Assembly: GCF_021653995.1 (NCBI RefSeq) | Contig: NZ_JAJJOZ010000006.1 | Span: 186,001-250,000 of the forward strand | Origin: Allopusillimonas lactea | GTDB taxonomy: Bacteria > Pseudomonadota > Gammaproteobacteria > Burkholderiales > Burkholderiaceae_B | Direction of reading: 5' to 3' | DNA length: 64,000 nucleotides | Part shown: positions 26,077 to 34,214 of the stretch, one piece after another | How the letters are laid out: every line of letters begins with the position of its first letter | Numbering within the stretch: position 1 is the first letter of the stretch | Program-made: the position numbers and the translations under genes | Notes under the pieces: model-generated | The model's input: only the letters and a program-made list of their open reading frames with translations | Database searches by the model: none | What the model was told of the DNA's origin: nothing

Positions 26077-26869
26077 TCAGCACACTGCATTTGACGGATC
26101 GGGCGGCAACGGCCGCGCGGCAGCCGCTTTGGTCACGGCCGGCAGCACGGGTGCGGACGTGTCCGATCACGATACAAGCTACCAAGCGCTGAACCGCGAC
26201 CAGATCGCCAAACTGGTTGCCGATAGCCTGCCCGATGGTGCATACATCAACCTTGGCATAGGTATGCCGACCAAGGTGGGCGACTATCTGCCGTCAGACC
26301 GCGAATTTGTACTGCATAGCGAAAACGGCATCCTCGGGATGGGCAGCGCAGCAAGTGGCGATAGCGCGGATCCCGACCTCATCAACGCCAGCCGGGTACC
26401 GGTTTCGCTGTTGAAGGGTGCGTCCATTACCGAGCACACCAATTCATTCGCCATGATGCGCGGTGGGCATCTCGACTACTCTATTCTTGGAGGTTTCCAA
26501 GTCGCCGCCAACGGCGATCTGGCCAATTGGATGACAGATGCCGATAACGCCATTCCTGCCGTGGGGGGCGCCATGGACCTCGTCGTCGGCGCCAAGCATC
26601 TGATCGTGATGATGGAACATACGACGCGCGAGGGGCAGCCTAAGTTGCTGGCGCAGTGCACGTATCCCGTGACGGGGCTGGGCGTGGTGGACTGGGTGTA
26701 TACCGACCTGGCCGTCCTGCAGCCGCGTGACGGCGTGTTCGATGTATACGCCATGGTCGACGGCCTGAGCATGGATGTACTGCAAGGTAGAACTGACGCT
26801 CCTCTAGCGGTGGGATCACCCAGAATCATTAAATTGGATGAAAAAGGCCTGCCTTACTATGAAACGTGA
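26069..26869 (+). CDS. 3-oxoacid CoA-transferase subunit B (SCOT/PcaJ-type)
   Basis: The 266-residue beta subunit has the catalytic glutamate in LHSENGILGMG and the INLGIGMPTKVGDYLP block. Residues 1-45 form an unusual Gly/Ala/Ser-rich extension (FDGSGGNGRAAAALVTAGST) not needed for the fold; typical PcaJ/ScoB proteins begin close to LNRDQIAKLVA. The start at 26069 has AGGAG 6 bases upstream and overlaps subunit A by 8 bases, so the extension is probably translated, although LNRDQ is preceded by no nearby ATG. It completes the operon begun at 23563. Confidence 0.93.
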   Translation: MHNQHTAFDGSGGNGRAAAALVTAGSTGADVSDHDTSYQALNRDQIAKLVADSLPDGAYINLGIGMPTKVGDYLPSDREFVLHSENGILGMGSAASGDSADPDLINASRVPVSLLKGASITEHTNSFAMMRGGHLDYSILGGFQVAANGDLANWMTDADNAIPAVGGAMDLVVGAKHLIVMMEHTTREGQPKLLAQCTYPVTGLGVVDWVYTDLAVLQPRDGVFDVYAMVDGLSMDVLQGRTDAPLAVGSPRIIKLDEKGLPYYET

Positions 26870-26970
26870 AATGCCGGCCGGCCCCCCGGGGTGACCGCCA
26901 ATAAAGCACCTACGCACACAACATAAAGCAGGCAAGGATGCTGAACAGGAAAAAATTGCCGACCGCATAG

Positions 26971-27165
26971 TTTGGCGCGCCGGGCGCAACGCCCAACGCC
27001 CAACGCCCAACGCCCAACGCCGTCATCCAGAGGCTGAGCGACGCTTTCAACCGCGCGACACGAGATCCGGAGATCAAGAAGCAGCTCAATGGTTACGGGT
27101 ACGAGATCGAGGGAACCACACCGCCGGTGTTGACCACGCACATTCATGATGAGATCCGGAAATGA
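26971..27165 (+). pseudogene. 3' remnant of a Bug-family receptor gene
   Basis: From 26971 to the TGA at 27165 the frame reads FGAPGATPNA, then a 7-residue insertion, then AVIQRLSDAFNRATRDPEIK, KQLNGYGYEIEGTTPP and VLTTHIHDEIRK. This matches the last 60-odd residues of Bug receptors (APAGTP..VI.RL..A...A..DPE...). A TAG sits immediately before it in frame and nothing upstream continues the homology, so the 5' portion is lost. The insertion QRPTPNA is exactly the product of the CAACGCC tandem repeat. The fragment ends 100 bases before the dehydrogenase gene. Confidence 0.65.
26987..27021 (+). repeat. Five perfect tandem copies of the heptamer CAACGCC
   Basis: Copies run 26987-26993, 26994-27000, 27001-27007, 27008-27014 and 27015-27021 without mismatch. 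They lie in the Bug remnant, where two copies suffice for the usual GATPNAVI reading; the extra three units add 21 bases and keep the frame. Such repeats are typical slipped-strand products. Confidence 0.9.
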
Positions 27166-27265
27166 AAGGTGGCTGTGGAAAAATCCGGCGCCAACGTGCA
27201 GTAAGCCTTCCGGCGGGGCCAGCATTACAATCTCCGTTCATGCCATATACGAGGAAGACATTACG

Positions 27266-28264
27266 ATGACTCAGCCATCCGTAGCCATAATCGACGATTA
27301 CCAAAATGTCGCGCTGACGATGGCCGACTGGGGCACCGTGGCGCGCCATGCACGGATCCAGGTTTTTACGCAGGCGTGGCAAGACGAAGACGATCTCGTC
27401 CGCCAACTCGAGCCGTTCGAGATCATCTCCCTCATCCGCGAGCGTACGGCGTTTCCAGAGCGAGTGCTGGTGCGTTTGCCCAGGCTCAAGCTCATCTCCA
27501 TGACGGGCGCGCGTACCACGACACTAGACATCGCGGCATGCACGCGGCTGGGTATTCCGGTGGCGGTGACGGGCGGCTCTCCCTCCCATGCCGCCGCGGA
27601 AATGGCGGTGGCACTCATACTCGCGTGCGCGCGCGGCCTGCCCCAGGGAGAGCGCGCCATGCGCACAGGAGGCTGGCAGAACGGCGTACCCATGGGTATC
27701 GAGCTAGAAGGCAAACAGTTGGGTATTGTTGGCTTGGGTAAGCTGGGCAGTCGTGTTGCACGCGTGGGGCAGGCGCTGGGCATGGACATAGTGGCCTGGA
27801 GCCAGAACCTTACCCCTGACCGCGCGGCAGACCTGGGCGTGCGCCGTGTCGAAAAAGACGAGCTCTTCTCTACGTCTGATGTGGTCTCCGTGCACCTTAC
27901 CTTATCTCCGCGTACCGAAGGTATCATCGGCGCACATGAGCTGGGCCTGATGAAGCAGGGCGCTATCATCGTCAACACAGCCCGCGGCCCGCTGGTCGAC
28001 GAAGCCGCACTGCTGCAGGCGCTCGGTGCGGGGCGCATTGTTGCCGGCCTGGATGTCTACGACATCGAACCGCTGCCTGTCGACCATCCGCTGCGCACAC
28101 TGCCCAACGTCGTCCTATCTCCACACCTGGGCTACGTCGTTGCCAGCTCCTTCGAACACTTCTTTCGCGAAAGCGCCCGAAACATCGCCACCTTTTTGGA
28201 AGGCGGCACCCCCAAGTTGATGAACCCAGAAGTCATGGCAGGGCGCATCGCCGGCGAGCGTTAA
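27266..28264 (+). CDS. D-2-hydroxyacid dehydrogenase (NAD-dependent, SerA/GyaR-type)
   Basis: The 332-residue protein has the Rossmann motif GIVGLGKLGSRVARVGQALG and the substrate-site arginine region VNTARGPLVDEAALLQAL. The E/H dyad segments YDIEPLP and VVLSPHLGYV are also present. It reduces a 2-oxo acid to a D-2-hydroxy acid, or the reverse, with NAD(P)(H). The start at 27266 (MTQPSVAIIDDYQ) has GAGGAA upstream; an in-frame ATG at 27146 would add 40 residues drawn from the Bug remnant tail and is rejected. It stands alone behind the CoA-transferase operon. Confidence 0.92.
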   Translation: MTQPSVAIIDDYQNVALTMADWGTVARHARIQVFTQAWQDEDDLVRQLEPFEIISLIRERTAFPERVLVRLPRLKLISMTGARTTTLDIAACTRLGIPVAVTGGSPSHAAAEMAVALILACARGLPQGERAMRTGGWQNGVPMGIELEGKQLGIVGLGKLGSRVARVGQALGMDIVAWSQNLTPDRAADLGVRRVEKDELFSTSDVVSVHLTLSPRTEGIIGAHELGLMKQGAIIVNTARGPLVDEAALLQALGAGRIVAGLDVYDIEPLPVDHPLRTLPNVVLSPHLGYVVASSFEHFFRESARNIATFLEGGTPKLMNPEVMAGRIAGER

Positions 28265-28362
28265 TGGGGTGGCGGGGCCGCGCCACTACTTCGTTCCCCG
28301 ATCCTGAGGTTGCCGTAGCGGCTGCTTCGCGCATCCCGATAACCTGTTGTAACCAGGCTCCA

Positions 28363-28779
28363 ATGAAGCAAGGCAAACTTAAAAAAACCCTCGCCTCGTG
28401 CCCTTGCGGCGACACCGCCAGCTACGAAGCCTGCTGCGGCCGCTGGCACCACGGCCCGCGGCATTTGATGGCGCCGGATGCGCAAACCCTGATGCGCTCC
28501 CGCTATACAGCCTTCGTGCTGGATGAGCTGCAATATCTGCTGGATACCTGGCATGTGAGCACGCGCCCGCAAACCTTGGACGGTAATGCGCCCGGCGTAA
28601 AGTGGCTGGGCCTGACAGTGCGCAACGCTCGCGCGCAGGACGCTGACCACGCCACCGTCGAGTTTGTGGCGCGGTCGCGCCACAACGGGCACGCCGTTCG
28701 CCTGCACGAAATCAGCCGTTTCGTGCGTGAAAACGGGCGCTGGTTTTATCTGGATGGCCAGTTTGTGCAGAAAGCGTAA
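28363..28779 (+). CDS. ychJ: YchJ-family (UPF0225) protein with SEC-C-like metal site
   Basis: The 138-residue protein begins MKQGKLKKTLASCPCGDTAS and has the CxCG...CC cluster (SCPCG, EACCGRW) typical of YchJ. The NTF2-like core follows (TLMRSRYTAFVLDELQYLLD, ENGRWFYLDGQF). YchJ proteins bind a metal through the cysteines; their role is poorly known. The start at 28363 is the first ATG before the cysteine cluster; an upstream in-frame ATG at 28264 overlaps the dehydrogenase stop and gives a non-homologous leader. It is a monocistronic housekeeping-type gene. Confidence 0.88.
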   Translation: MKQGKLKKTLASCPCGDTASYEACCGRWHHGPRHLMAPDAQTLMRSRYTAFVLDELQYLLDTWHVSTRPQTLDGNAPGVKWLGLTVRNARAQDADHATVEFVARSRHNGHAVRLHEISRFVRENGRWFYLDGQFVQKA

Positions 28780-28934
28780 TGCGCTTGCTGCCGCAACCCC
28801 AATCGCCAACAAAGCAATGCTAACCAGGCAATGTTACGGTCCAAAAAACACCATCCTTCAGTAAATCTGCTAATCTTTCATCGCCTTCTCAATACTGAGG
28901 CATCTGTTCATTGCTTTTTAAAGGGAGCGTGCTC

Positions 28935-29270
28935 ATGGCCGGTAAGTTCGAGATTTATAAAGACAAAGGTGGCGAATACCGATTCAGGTTGAAAGCCAGC
29001 AACGGGCAAACAATTCTTGCCAGCGAAGGCTACAAAGCTAAGGCGTCCTGTACCAGCGGCATCGAGTCCGTCAAAACCAACGCCGGCAATGATGCGCGCT
29101 ATCAGCGCAAGCAATCACAATCCGGCAAGTTCATGTTCAATCTCATGGCCACCAACGGCCAAGTCATCGGCACCAGCGAGCACTACGACTCCGAAGCCAC
29201 GCGTGAGGGCGGCATCGAGTCGGTCAAAAAACATGCGCCGCAGGCCTCGGTGGACGATACGTCATCCTGA
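28935..29270 (+). CDS. YegP-family protein with two DUF1508 repeats
   Basis: The 111-residue protein has two copies of the YegP repeat: KFEIYKDKGGEYRFRLKASN (residues 3-50) and KFMFNLMATNGQVIGTSEHY (residues 55-105). Each ends in a GIESVK element. Family members are small beta-rich dimers of unknown role, sometimes stress-induced. The start at 28935 has AGGGAG upstream; an in-frame ATG at 28911 is less well placed. It is monocistronic, and a 209-base AT-rich gap to the siderophore receptor follows. Confidence 0.9.
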   Translation: MAGKFEIYKDKGGEYRFRLKASNGQTILASEGYKAKASCTSGIESVKTNAGNDARYQRKQSQSGKFMFNLMATNGQVIGTSEHYDSEATREGGIESVKKHAPQASVDDTSS

Positions 29271-29388
29271 TACGCGTCCCGCGAAAGCGGGGCTGTGCAC
29301 CACCACACTCAATGAAGCCATCCGTGCTGACGCGGGGCCGCTCGACCAGGGCGGCAACGCAGTATTGCGAAACCATTAGTCTCTTGGT

Positions 29389-29412
29389 TGATAATTAATA
29401 TTAATAAGAATA
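29389..29412. promoter_or_regulatory. Candidate Fur box
   Basis: The stretch from 29390, GATAATTAATATTAATAAG, matches the 19-base Fur consensus at 12 positions and is followed by AATAAT. It lies about 70-90 bases upstream of the TonB-dependent receptor ATG (29480) in an otherwise GC-rich region. Iron repression of siderophore receptors through such AT-rich sites is the rule in this group. The match is only moderate. Confidence 0.45.
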
Positions 29413-29479
29413 ATTCGCAATTGCATCAAAAGTGATAAACTTGCCGCCTTTAATGCCTAACGTAAATAGGGAGAAGGTC

Positions 29480-31633
29480 ATGGCAAGGAAGGCCAGCAGA
29501 GGGCAGCGCAATCGACGCGCGGGTGTGGTGGTATTGTTCAGCGCGAGTGTTGCCGCAGCGCCTGTGGTGGCGCAAACGGGCGCCGCAGGTGGCCCCGTTG
29601 CCAAGCTATCGAACGTCACGGTGAAAGGCAGCGCCATCGATACCACGCTGCAGCACCTCGAAGCGCCTGTCGATGGCGGCGCGTTAGGCAGCCGCAAGCA
29701 GCTTGAAACGCCGTTTTCCACCACCATCGTCACCAGCGAAGACATGTCGCGCCGCCAGGTTGGCAAGCTGGGCGACGTGTTTGGGCTGGACGCCTCTGCG
29801 TCTGACAACAGCAGTCAAAGCGGTGCCTGGGCCAACTACCTTTCGGTTCGCGGGCTGGTGATCGATTGGCAAAACGGCTATCGCATCGATGGCAAGCCCT
29901 TCATCAGCTTTGGCACCACCATGCCGTACGAGCAACTGGAAAGCGTACAACTATTGAAAGGCGCTACCGGCTTTCTGTATGGTTATGCCGCACCGGGCGG
30001 GCTGGTCAACTACATTACGCGCAAGCCCACCAATGAGCCGGTGCGCGATGTAACTCTGGGGTACAAGTCCAACAACGTCTGGCGGGAAAGCGTGGATATC
30101 GGCGGCCGTGCGGGCAATGAAGGCGGGTTTGGCTACCGGCTGAATGCCACGCATGAAGAAGGCGAGACCTATAACAAGGGCGGCCTGTACCGTGATGCCG
30201 TATCGCTGGCGTTGGATGCACGGCTGTCTGAACGTCTTACCTGGGATATGCAAACGCTTTACCAAAAGCGCAAGGCAAATTCCATGGATACCACTATTAA
30301 AACAAGCGGGCTGACGGGCAGCCAACTGCCAGACCCGATCAGAAACGACAGCCGCAGGCTGGTGGGCCAGGGCACTTATGCCGACAATGAACTGCGCTAC
30401 TTCTCCACCGGCCTGAAATATGCGCTGGCCCCAGACTGGAAGGCCAGCACCTACTTCAGCCATGCCACCACCCGCACACGCCGCAATGAGCAAGTCATTG
30501 CGCTGAAAGACGCGGCAGGCAACTACGATGATTTCCGTTCCGACTACGGCGAGTACTACCAGTTCAACGCCTGGCAGGCCCAGATCGAAGGGCGCTTCAA
30601 TACCGGTGCTATCCGGCACGATATCGTGGCGGGCCTGTCGGGGCAAACGCAGCACAATGATTATGCCGGGGCATGGGTCTACAAACAGGTAGGTACTGGC
30701 ACCCTCTGGCAACAGAACCACAACAGCTACTTCAGCCAGGGCACGATGGATCGCGGCCTGGGCATGTACCGCGCTGTTGAAATCGAACAGCAGGCCGCTT
30801 ACCTTAGCGATACGATAAAGTTCTCGGATCACTGGTCGCTGCTGGCGGGGCTGCGCTATACCAATTATCGCCAAAAGGGCTTCCAGGCCACGGGCCAGAT
30901 GGACAGCAGCTACAAGAAAAACGGCGTCGTGACGCCAACGGTTGCGCTGATGTACAACCTGTCTCCGCGCACCATGTTCTACGGCAGCTACATCGAGTCA
31001 CTCGAGCCGGGCAAGGCAGTGCCTAACTATTATGCCAATGCCAACGCCTTGCTCGATCCGCTCAAGAGCCGGCAATACGAGTTGGGCCTCAAGACCGAGC
31101 AGGATGGCTGGGCCGCCACGGCAGCGCTGTTCCGCATAGAGAAGGCGGCAGAGTTCACCAATGCCGGCAATGCCCTGGTGCGGGATGGCGAGGCTATATA
31201 TCAAGGTGTGGAAGCAGGTGCTTCGGTAGAGCTGGGCAGCAACTGGATCGTGGGCGGCAACGTGATGCTGCTGGGTTCCGAATACCGAAAGGGCTTGGCC
31301 AATATTGGCCAACGCGTGGCCGGCTCGCCGCGCTTCGTTGCCGCGTTGCAGGTGGGCTACGATGTGCCGCAACTGCCTGGCTTGCAGCTTTTTGCGGATG
31401 CCAAGTACACGGGGGCGACGCCTCTGCGTCCTGCCAATGATATCGATGTCGATGGCTACACGATATTCAATGTGGGCGCTAACTACGAAACGCAGATCAA
31501 CGGCTATGACACCACCTTCCGTCTGGCGGTGAACAACCTTGCCAACAAGAAGTACTGGATGTATCAATATGCCGATTACATCAAGGCGGGAGATCCACGC
31601 ACAGTCAACCTGAGCGCGACGTTCAGGTTCTAA
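29480..31633 (+). CDS. TonB-dependent siderophore receptor
   Basis: The 717-residue outer-membrane receptor has a signal peptide (GVVVLFSASVAAAPVVAQ) and a plug domain (residues about 60-180). The plug includes TTIVTSEDMSRRQVGKLGDV, YLSVRGLV and VQLLKGATGFLYGYAAPGG. The 22-strand barrel ends with the aromatic NLSATFRF. The block TPLRPANDIDVDGYTIFNVG and the final strand fit catecholate/hydroxamate siderophore receptors such as FauA/FhuE types. There is no N-terminal signalling domain and no FecIR pair nearby, so regulation is probably by Fur alone. The start at 29480 has GGGAGAAGG upstream. The ligand is not deducible. Confidence 0.93.
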   Translation: MARKASRGQRNRRAGVVVLFSASVAAAPVVAQTGAAGGPVAKLSNVTVKGSAIDTTLQHLEAPVDGGALGSRKQLETPFSTTIVTSEDMSRRQVGKLGDVFGLDASASDNSSQSGAWANYLSVRGLVIDWQNGYRIDGKPFISFGTTMPYEQLESVQLLKGATGFLYGYAAPGGLVNYITRKPTNEPVRDVTLGYKSNNVWRESVDIGGRAGNEGGFGYRLNATHEEGETYNKGGLYRDAVSLALDARLSERLTWDMQTLYQKRKANSMDTTIKTSGLTGSQLPDPIRNDSRRLVGQGTYADNELRYFSTGLKYALAPDWKASTYFSHATTRTRRNEQVIALKDAAGNYDDFRSDYGEYYQFNAWQAQIEGRFNTGAIRHDIVAGLSGQTQHNDYAGAWVYKQVGTGTLWQQNHNSYFSQGTMDRGLGMYRAVEIEQQAAYLSDTIKFSDHWSLLAGLRYTNYRQKGFQATGQMDSSYKKNGVVTPTVALMYNLSPRTMFYGSYIESLEPGKAVPNYYANANALLDPLKSRQYELGLKTEQDGWAATAALFRIEKAAEFTNAGNALVRDGEAIYQGVEAGASVELGSNWIVGGNVMLLGSEYRKGLANIGQRVAGSPRFVAALQVGYDVPQLPGLQLFADAKYTGATPLRPANDIDVDGYTIFNVGANYETQINGYDTTFRLAVNNLANKKYWMYQYADYIKAGDPRTVNLSATFRF

Positions 31634-31802
31634 GCAAGGCGGGCGCAGCAAGGCAGCGGCATCGCAGGCCCAGTGCGCGATTGCGTTTGGTGATGTATTC
31701 GACAAAAGCGCGGATCCGCGATGGCAACTGCTTCTGGCTCACAGATAGCGGCTGCCATCGTTGGGGATACTGCGGCAGGTGCCGATCAGGTGAGATTGGC
31801 TT
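31623..31802 (-). pseudogene. C-terminal remnant of a LysR-type regulator
   Basis: Read on the minus strand, 31745-31679 gives SQKQLPSRIRAFVEYITKR, the stereotyped LysR C-terminus (LP.RVR.FVDFL...). Upstream about 20 more residues (HLPQYPQRWQPLSV) are compatible, and then homology stops against the plus-strand phospholipase fragment. No HTH region is present, so only about 15-20% of a gene remains. It overlaps the TonB receptor stop by a few bases. Confidence 0.5.
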
Positions 31803-31839
31803 TGTCCAGGCCAAACGCCTTGTCGGCCGAGTCGGGTGT

Positions 31840-32172
31840 TGTGCGAAAGGCAACGCCCACGCGGTTCCATCCATTGATGATGCCAAAGTATTCATTGGAT
31901 CGTTCAATTTCGATCTTCGCTCGGCCAGGCTGAACACTGAACTTGGATTCATCGTCGACAGCCCCAACCTTGCCAAGACTATCAGCGAAATATTCCTGGA
32001 CAAGGTGCCCAAAACTGCCTATGAAGTGTGGTTATCGGAGGATGGCGGCCTGTATTGGTTGGAACACAAGGATGGCCAAGTCGTACGCCACGATAGTGAG
32101 CCCGGGGCCAGCATCTGGCGACGGATGCTAGTTGCGGTGCTATCGCATTTACCGATTGAATGGTTGTTGTGA
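31840..32172 (+). pseudogene. C-terminal remnant of a phospholipase D/cardiolipin synthase-type gene
   Basis: From 31840 the plus frame reads KGNAHAVPSIDDAKVFIGSF, NFDLRSARLNTELGFIVDSP, then EVWLSEDGGLYWLEHKDGQ and a C-terminal LSHLPIEWLL. This matches the second HKD half of ClsC-like phospholipase D proteins. The HKD lysine is lost (HAV where HxK is expected) and the N-terminal three quarters are missing, so it is non-functional. It abuts the LysR remnant end to end, suggesting a deletion joined the two. Confidence 0.65.
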
Positions 32173-32228
32173 GGCGATGTGTCGTCATGCATGCGGGGTT
32201 GCAACATGCGTGACGGTATTCAGCCCAA

Positions 32229-32987
32229 TCAGCCCTTCTTACGGGCTTCGAAGAATTCCCGCATATAGTTGCCGGGCTCGTCGCTTTCGAATGCCTGGCC
32301 GAAATGCCCGATGCTGTCGCGGGTGGCTTTCTGCAGGTACGGGGCTTCCCAGTCGATTAGCAGTTCTTTCTGCTTGCGCATGCCGGTTTCGCCATGCGAT
32401 GCCAGCTCGGCGGCAAAGTCCGCCACGATGGCAGCCATCTCGTCGGTGTCGCCGATTTCGTTGAGCAGCCCCCATGCCATCGCGGTGGACGCGTCGATGG
32501 CGCGGCCCGAGAGCATCAGCCAGCGTGCGCGGCCTTCACCGATCAACCGTGCCAGCAAGGCGCCCTGTATTACAGAGGGGATGCCGATCTTCACTTCTGG
32601 CATCGTGAATTGCGCGTCGTGGGTGGCATAACGCATATCGCAGCACGCGGCGAGTTCCAGACCGACGCCGATGCACCAGCCTTGGATGTGGGCGATGGTG
32701 GCACGGGGGAACAGGCGCACGGCTTCGCACAGTTCATAGAGCGCGGTAATGAAGGTGCGCGCGGATGCGGGATCCAGCGCCTGCATTTCCTTGATGTCGG
32801 CGCCGCCCACAAAGGTTTTTACCCCAGTGCCGCGTATGACCAGCACTCGGACGCGGCTGTCTTCGGCGAGCGCGCGCAGCGCCTGTGTCAGCTCCCGGGC
32901 AACCCGGCTGCTAATGATGTTGAGCGGGCCGCCGTTGTTGATGATAAGCGTTGCAACGCCGTGCTTATCGATTGTGATCATTTCCAT
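32229..32987 (-). CDS. Enoyl-CoA hydratase/isomerase family protein
   Basis: The 252-residue crotonase has VIRGTGVKTFVGGADIKEMQ and HIQGWCIGVGLELAACCDMR, retaining the first catalytic glutamate (GVGLELA). The second region reads FTMPEVKIGIPSVIQGALLA, with the glutamate in PEVKIG. Both acids of a true hydratase are thus present, unlike the crotonase at 10859. It is the last gene of a Bug-CaiB-crotonase operon (15-base gap from CaiB). The gene is followed by decayed DNA. Confidence 0.92.
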   Translation of the reverse strand: MEMITIDKHGVATLIINNGGPLNIISSRVARELTQALRALAEDSRVRVLVIRGTGVKTFVGGADIKEMQALDPASARTFITALYELCEAVRLFPRATIAHIQGWCIGVGLELAACCDMRYATHDAQFTMPEVKIGIPSVIQGALLARLIGEGRARWLMLSGRAIDASTAMAWGLLNEIGDTDEMAAIVADFAAELASHGETGMRKQKELLIDWEAPYLQKATRDSIGHFGQAFESDEPGNYMREFFEARKKG

Positions 32988-33002
32988 GTGTCGTTCTCCT
33001 GT

Positions 33003-34214
33003 TCAGGCCGGCTTGGTGCGGCCGTCGTGTATGACGCTGTCGTTCAGCAATGCCTGTATACGGGCGTCTTCCACGCCCCAGTCGGCCAGCGCCTGGACGG
33101 TGTGTTGTCCCTTGATCGGTGGTTCGCTGTGGGCGCGATCCACATTCTTGTTGATCGCCCGGTAAACCGTGCCGGTTTGCGAATGCCGGTAATGGGGCAG
33201 AAAGCCGATGGCCTCCAAATGCGGGTCCTCGACCAGATCGGGCACCGTATTGACGGTCGTGCAAGGGATGTCTGCCGAGCCAAGCGTGGCGATCCAATCA
33301 GCGGTTGTTCGGCTTGCGATGACACCTTCGAGGTAGGTGTAGATCAGGTCGTAATGGCCTGCGCGGCCGGCTGCGGTCGTGAAACGCGTGTCGCTCAGTT
33401 TGTCCGTATCACCCGTCAGCGTCAGAAAACTCTGCCAATGCTTGTCGTTGTAGACCAGCACAGCGACGTAGCCGTCCAGGGTTCGATATGGACGCCGGTA
33501 GCGCGTCATGAGCCGGGAATAATATGGCGCGCCATGCTCGGCATCGAAGGTGAGCCCGCCCAGATGGTCAGACAGCGTAAATTCCGCCAGCGTCTCGAAC
33601 ATCGATACATTGAGATAACCGCCTTCGCCGGTGCGCTGGCGGTGAAAAAGCTGCGCCACGATCCGATGTGCGGCCGCCGTGCCGGTGTAGCGGTCGGCGA
33701 TCAGCGCGGGCAGGTAAGCTGGCGCTTCGCCGGTGTGTTCCGCATACAGCGCGGGCACGCCTGTCTGTGCCTGGATGATGTCGTCGAATGCGGGCCGCCC
33801 CGCATAAGGGCCGTCTTCGGCATAGCCGGTGAGGGCGGCATAAATCATGTCGGGCCGCCGCGCCCGAACCGATTCGTAATCCAGCCCCAACCTGCGTATG
33901 GCGTCTTCTCGGATATTGTGGACGAAGACATCGCACTGCCCGGCCAGCTCGCGCACCAGCGCGGCGCCATCGGGGTGCTTAAGATCAATGACGGCGGACT
34001 GTTTGTGATGGTTGACATGCAGAAACATGGCACCCATGCCTGGGTCGCGACGCGCGCCCGCATGCCGCATGATATCGCCTGCGGGCGGCTCGACCTTGAG
34101 GATATCGGCGCCGTATTGCCCCAGTATCTGGGTGCAGGCCGGCCCCATGATGACTGAGGTCAGATCCAGCACCCGTATACCGGCCAATGGCAGCGCAGCA
34201 GACGTGCGGGCCAT
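33003..34214 (-). CDS. CaiB/BaiF (class III) CoA-transferase
   Basis: The 403-residue protein begins LPLAGIRVLDLTSVIMGPAC and contains ILKVEPPAGDIMRHAGARRD and FLHVNHHKQSAVIDLKHPDG. The catalytic aspartate is in the stretch GPYAGRPAFDDIIQAQTG. It starts one base inside the Bug stop (TAATG), giving tight coupling. It is paralogous to the CaiB protein at 11623 but only distantly. It probably activates the acid delivered by the adjacent receptor, which the downstream crotonase then hydrates. Confidence 0.93.
   Translation of the reverse strand: MARTSAALPLAGIRVLDLTSVIMGPACTQILGQYGADILKVEPPAGDIMRHAGARRDPGMGAMFLHVNHHKQSAVIDLKHPDGAALVRELAGQCDVFVHNIREDAIRRLGLDYESVRARRPDMIYAALTGYAEDGPYAGRPAFDDIIQAQTGVPALYAEHTGEAPAYLPALIADRYTGTAAAHRIVAQLFHRQRTGEGGYLNVSMFETLAEFTLSDHLGGLTFDAEHGAPYYSRLMTRYRRPYRTLDGYVAVLVYNDKHWQSFLTLTGDTDKLSDTRFTTAAGRAGHYDLIYTYLEGVIASRTTADWIATLGSADIPCTTVNTVPDLVEDPHLEAIGFLPHYRHSQTGTVYRAINKNVDRAHSEPPIKGQHTVQALADWGVEDARIQALLNDSVIHDGRTKPA

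Noticed and set aside
26987..27021. CRISPR-like or integron-type repeat
   Set aside because: Five abutting 7-base units without spacers are a simple tandem repeat.
27146..27265. Longer start for the D-2-hydroxyacid dehydrogenase
   Set aside because: The extra residues come from the end of the Bug remnant and have no family similarity; GAGGAA-led ATG at 27266 is better.
32394..34157. Open frame of about 587 codons on the plus strand opposite the hydratase and CaiB genes
   Set aside because: It spans two genes on the other strand and has no domain signature; codon bias follows the minus-strand genes.
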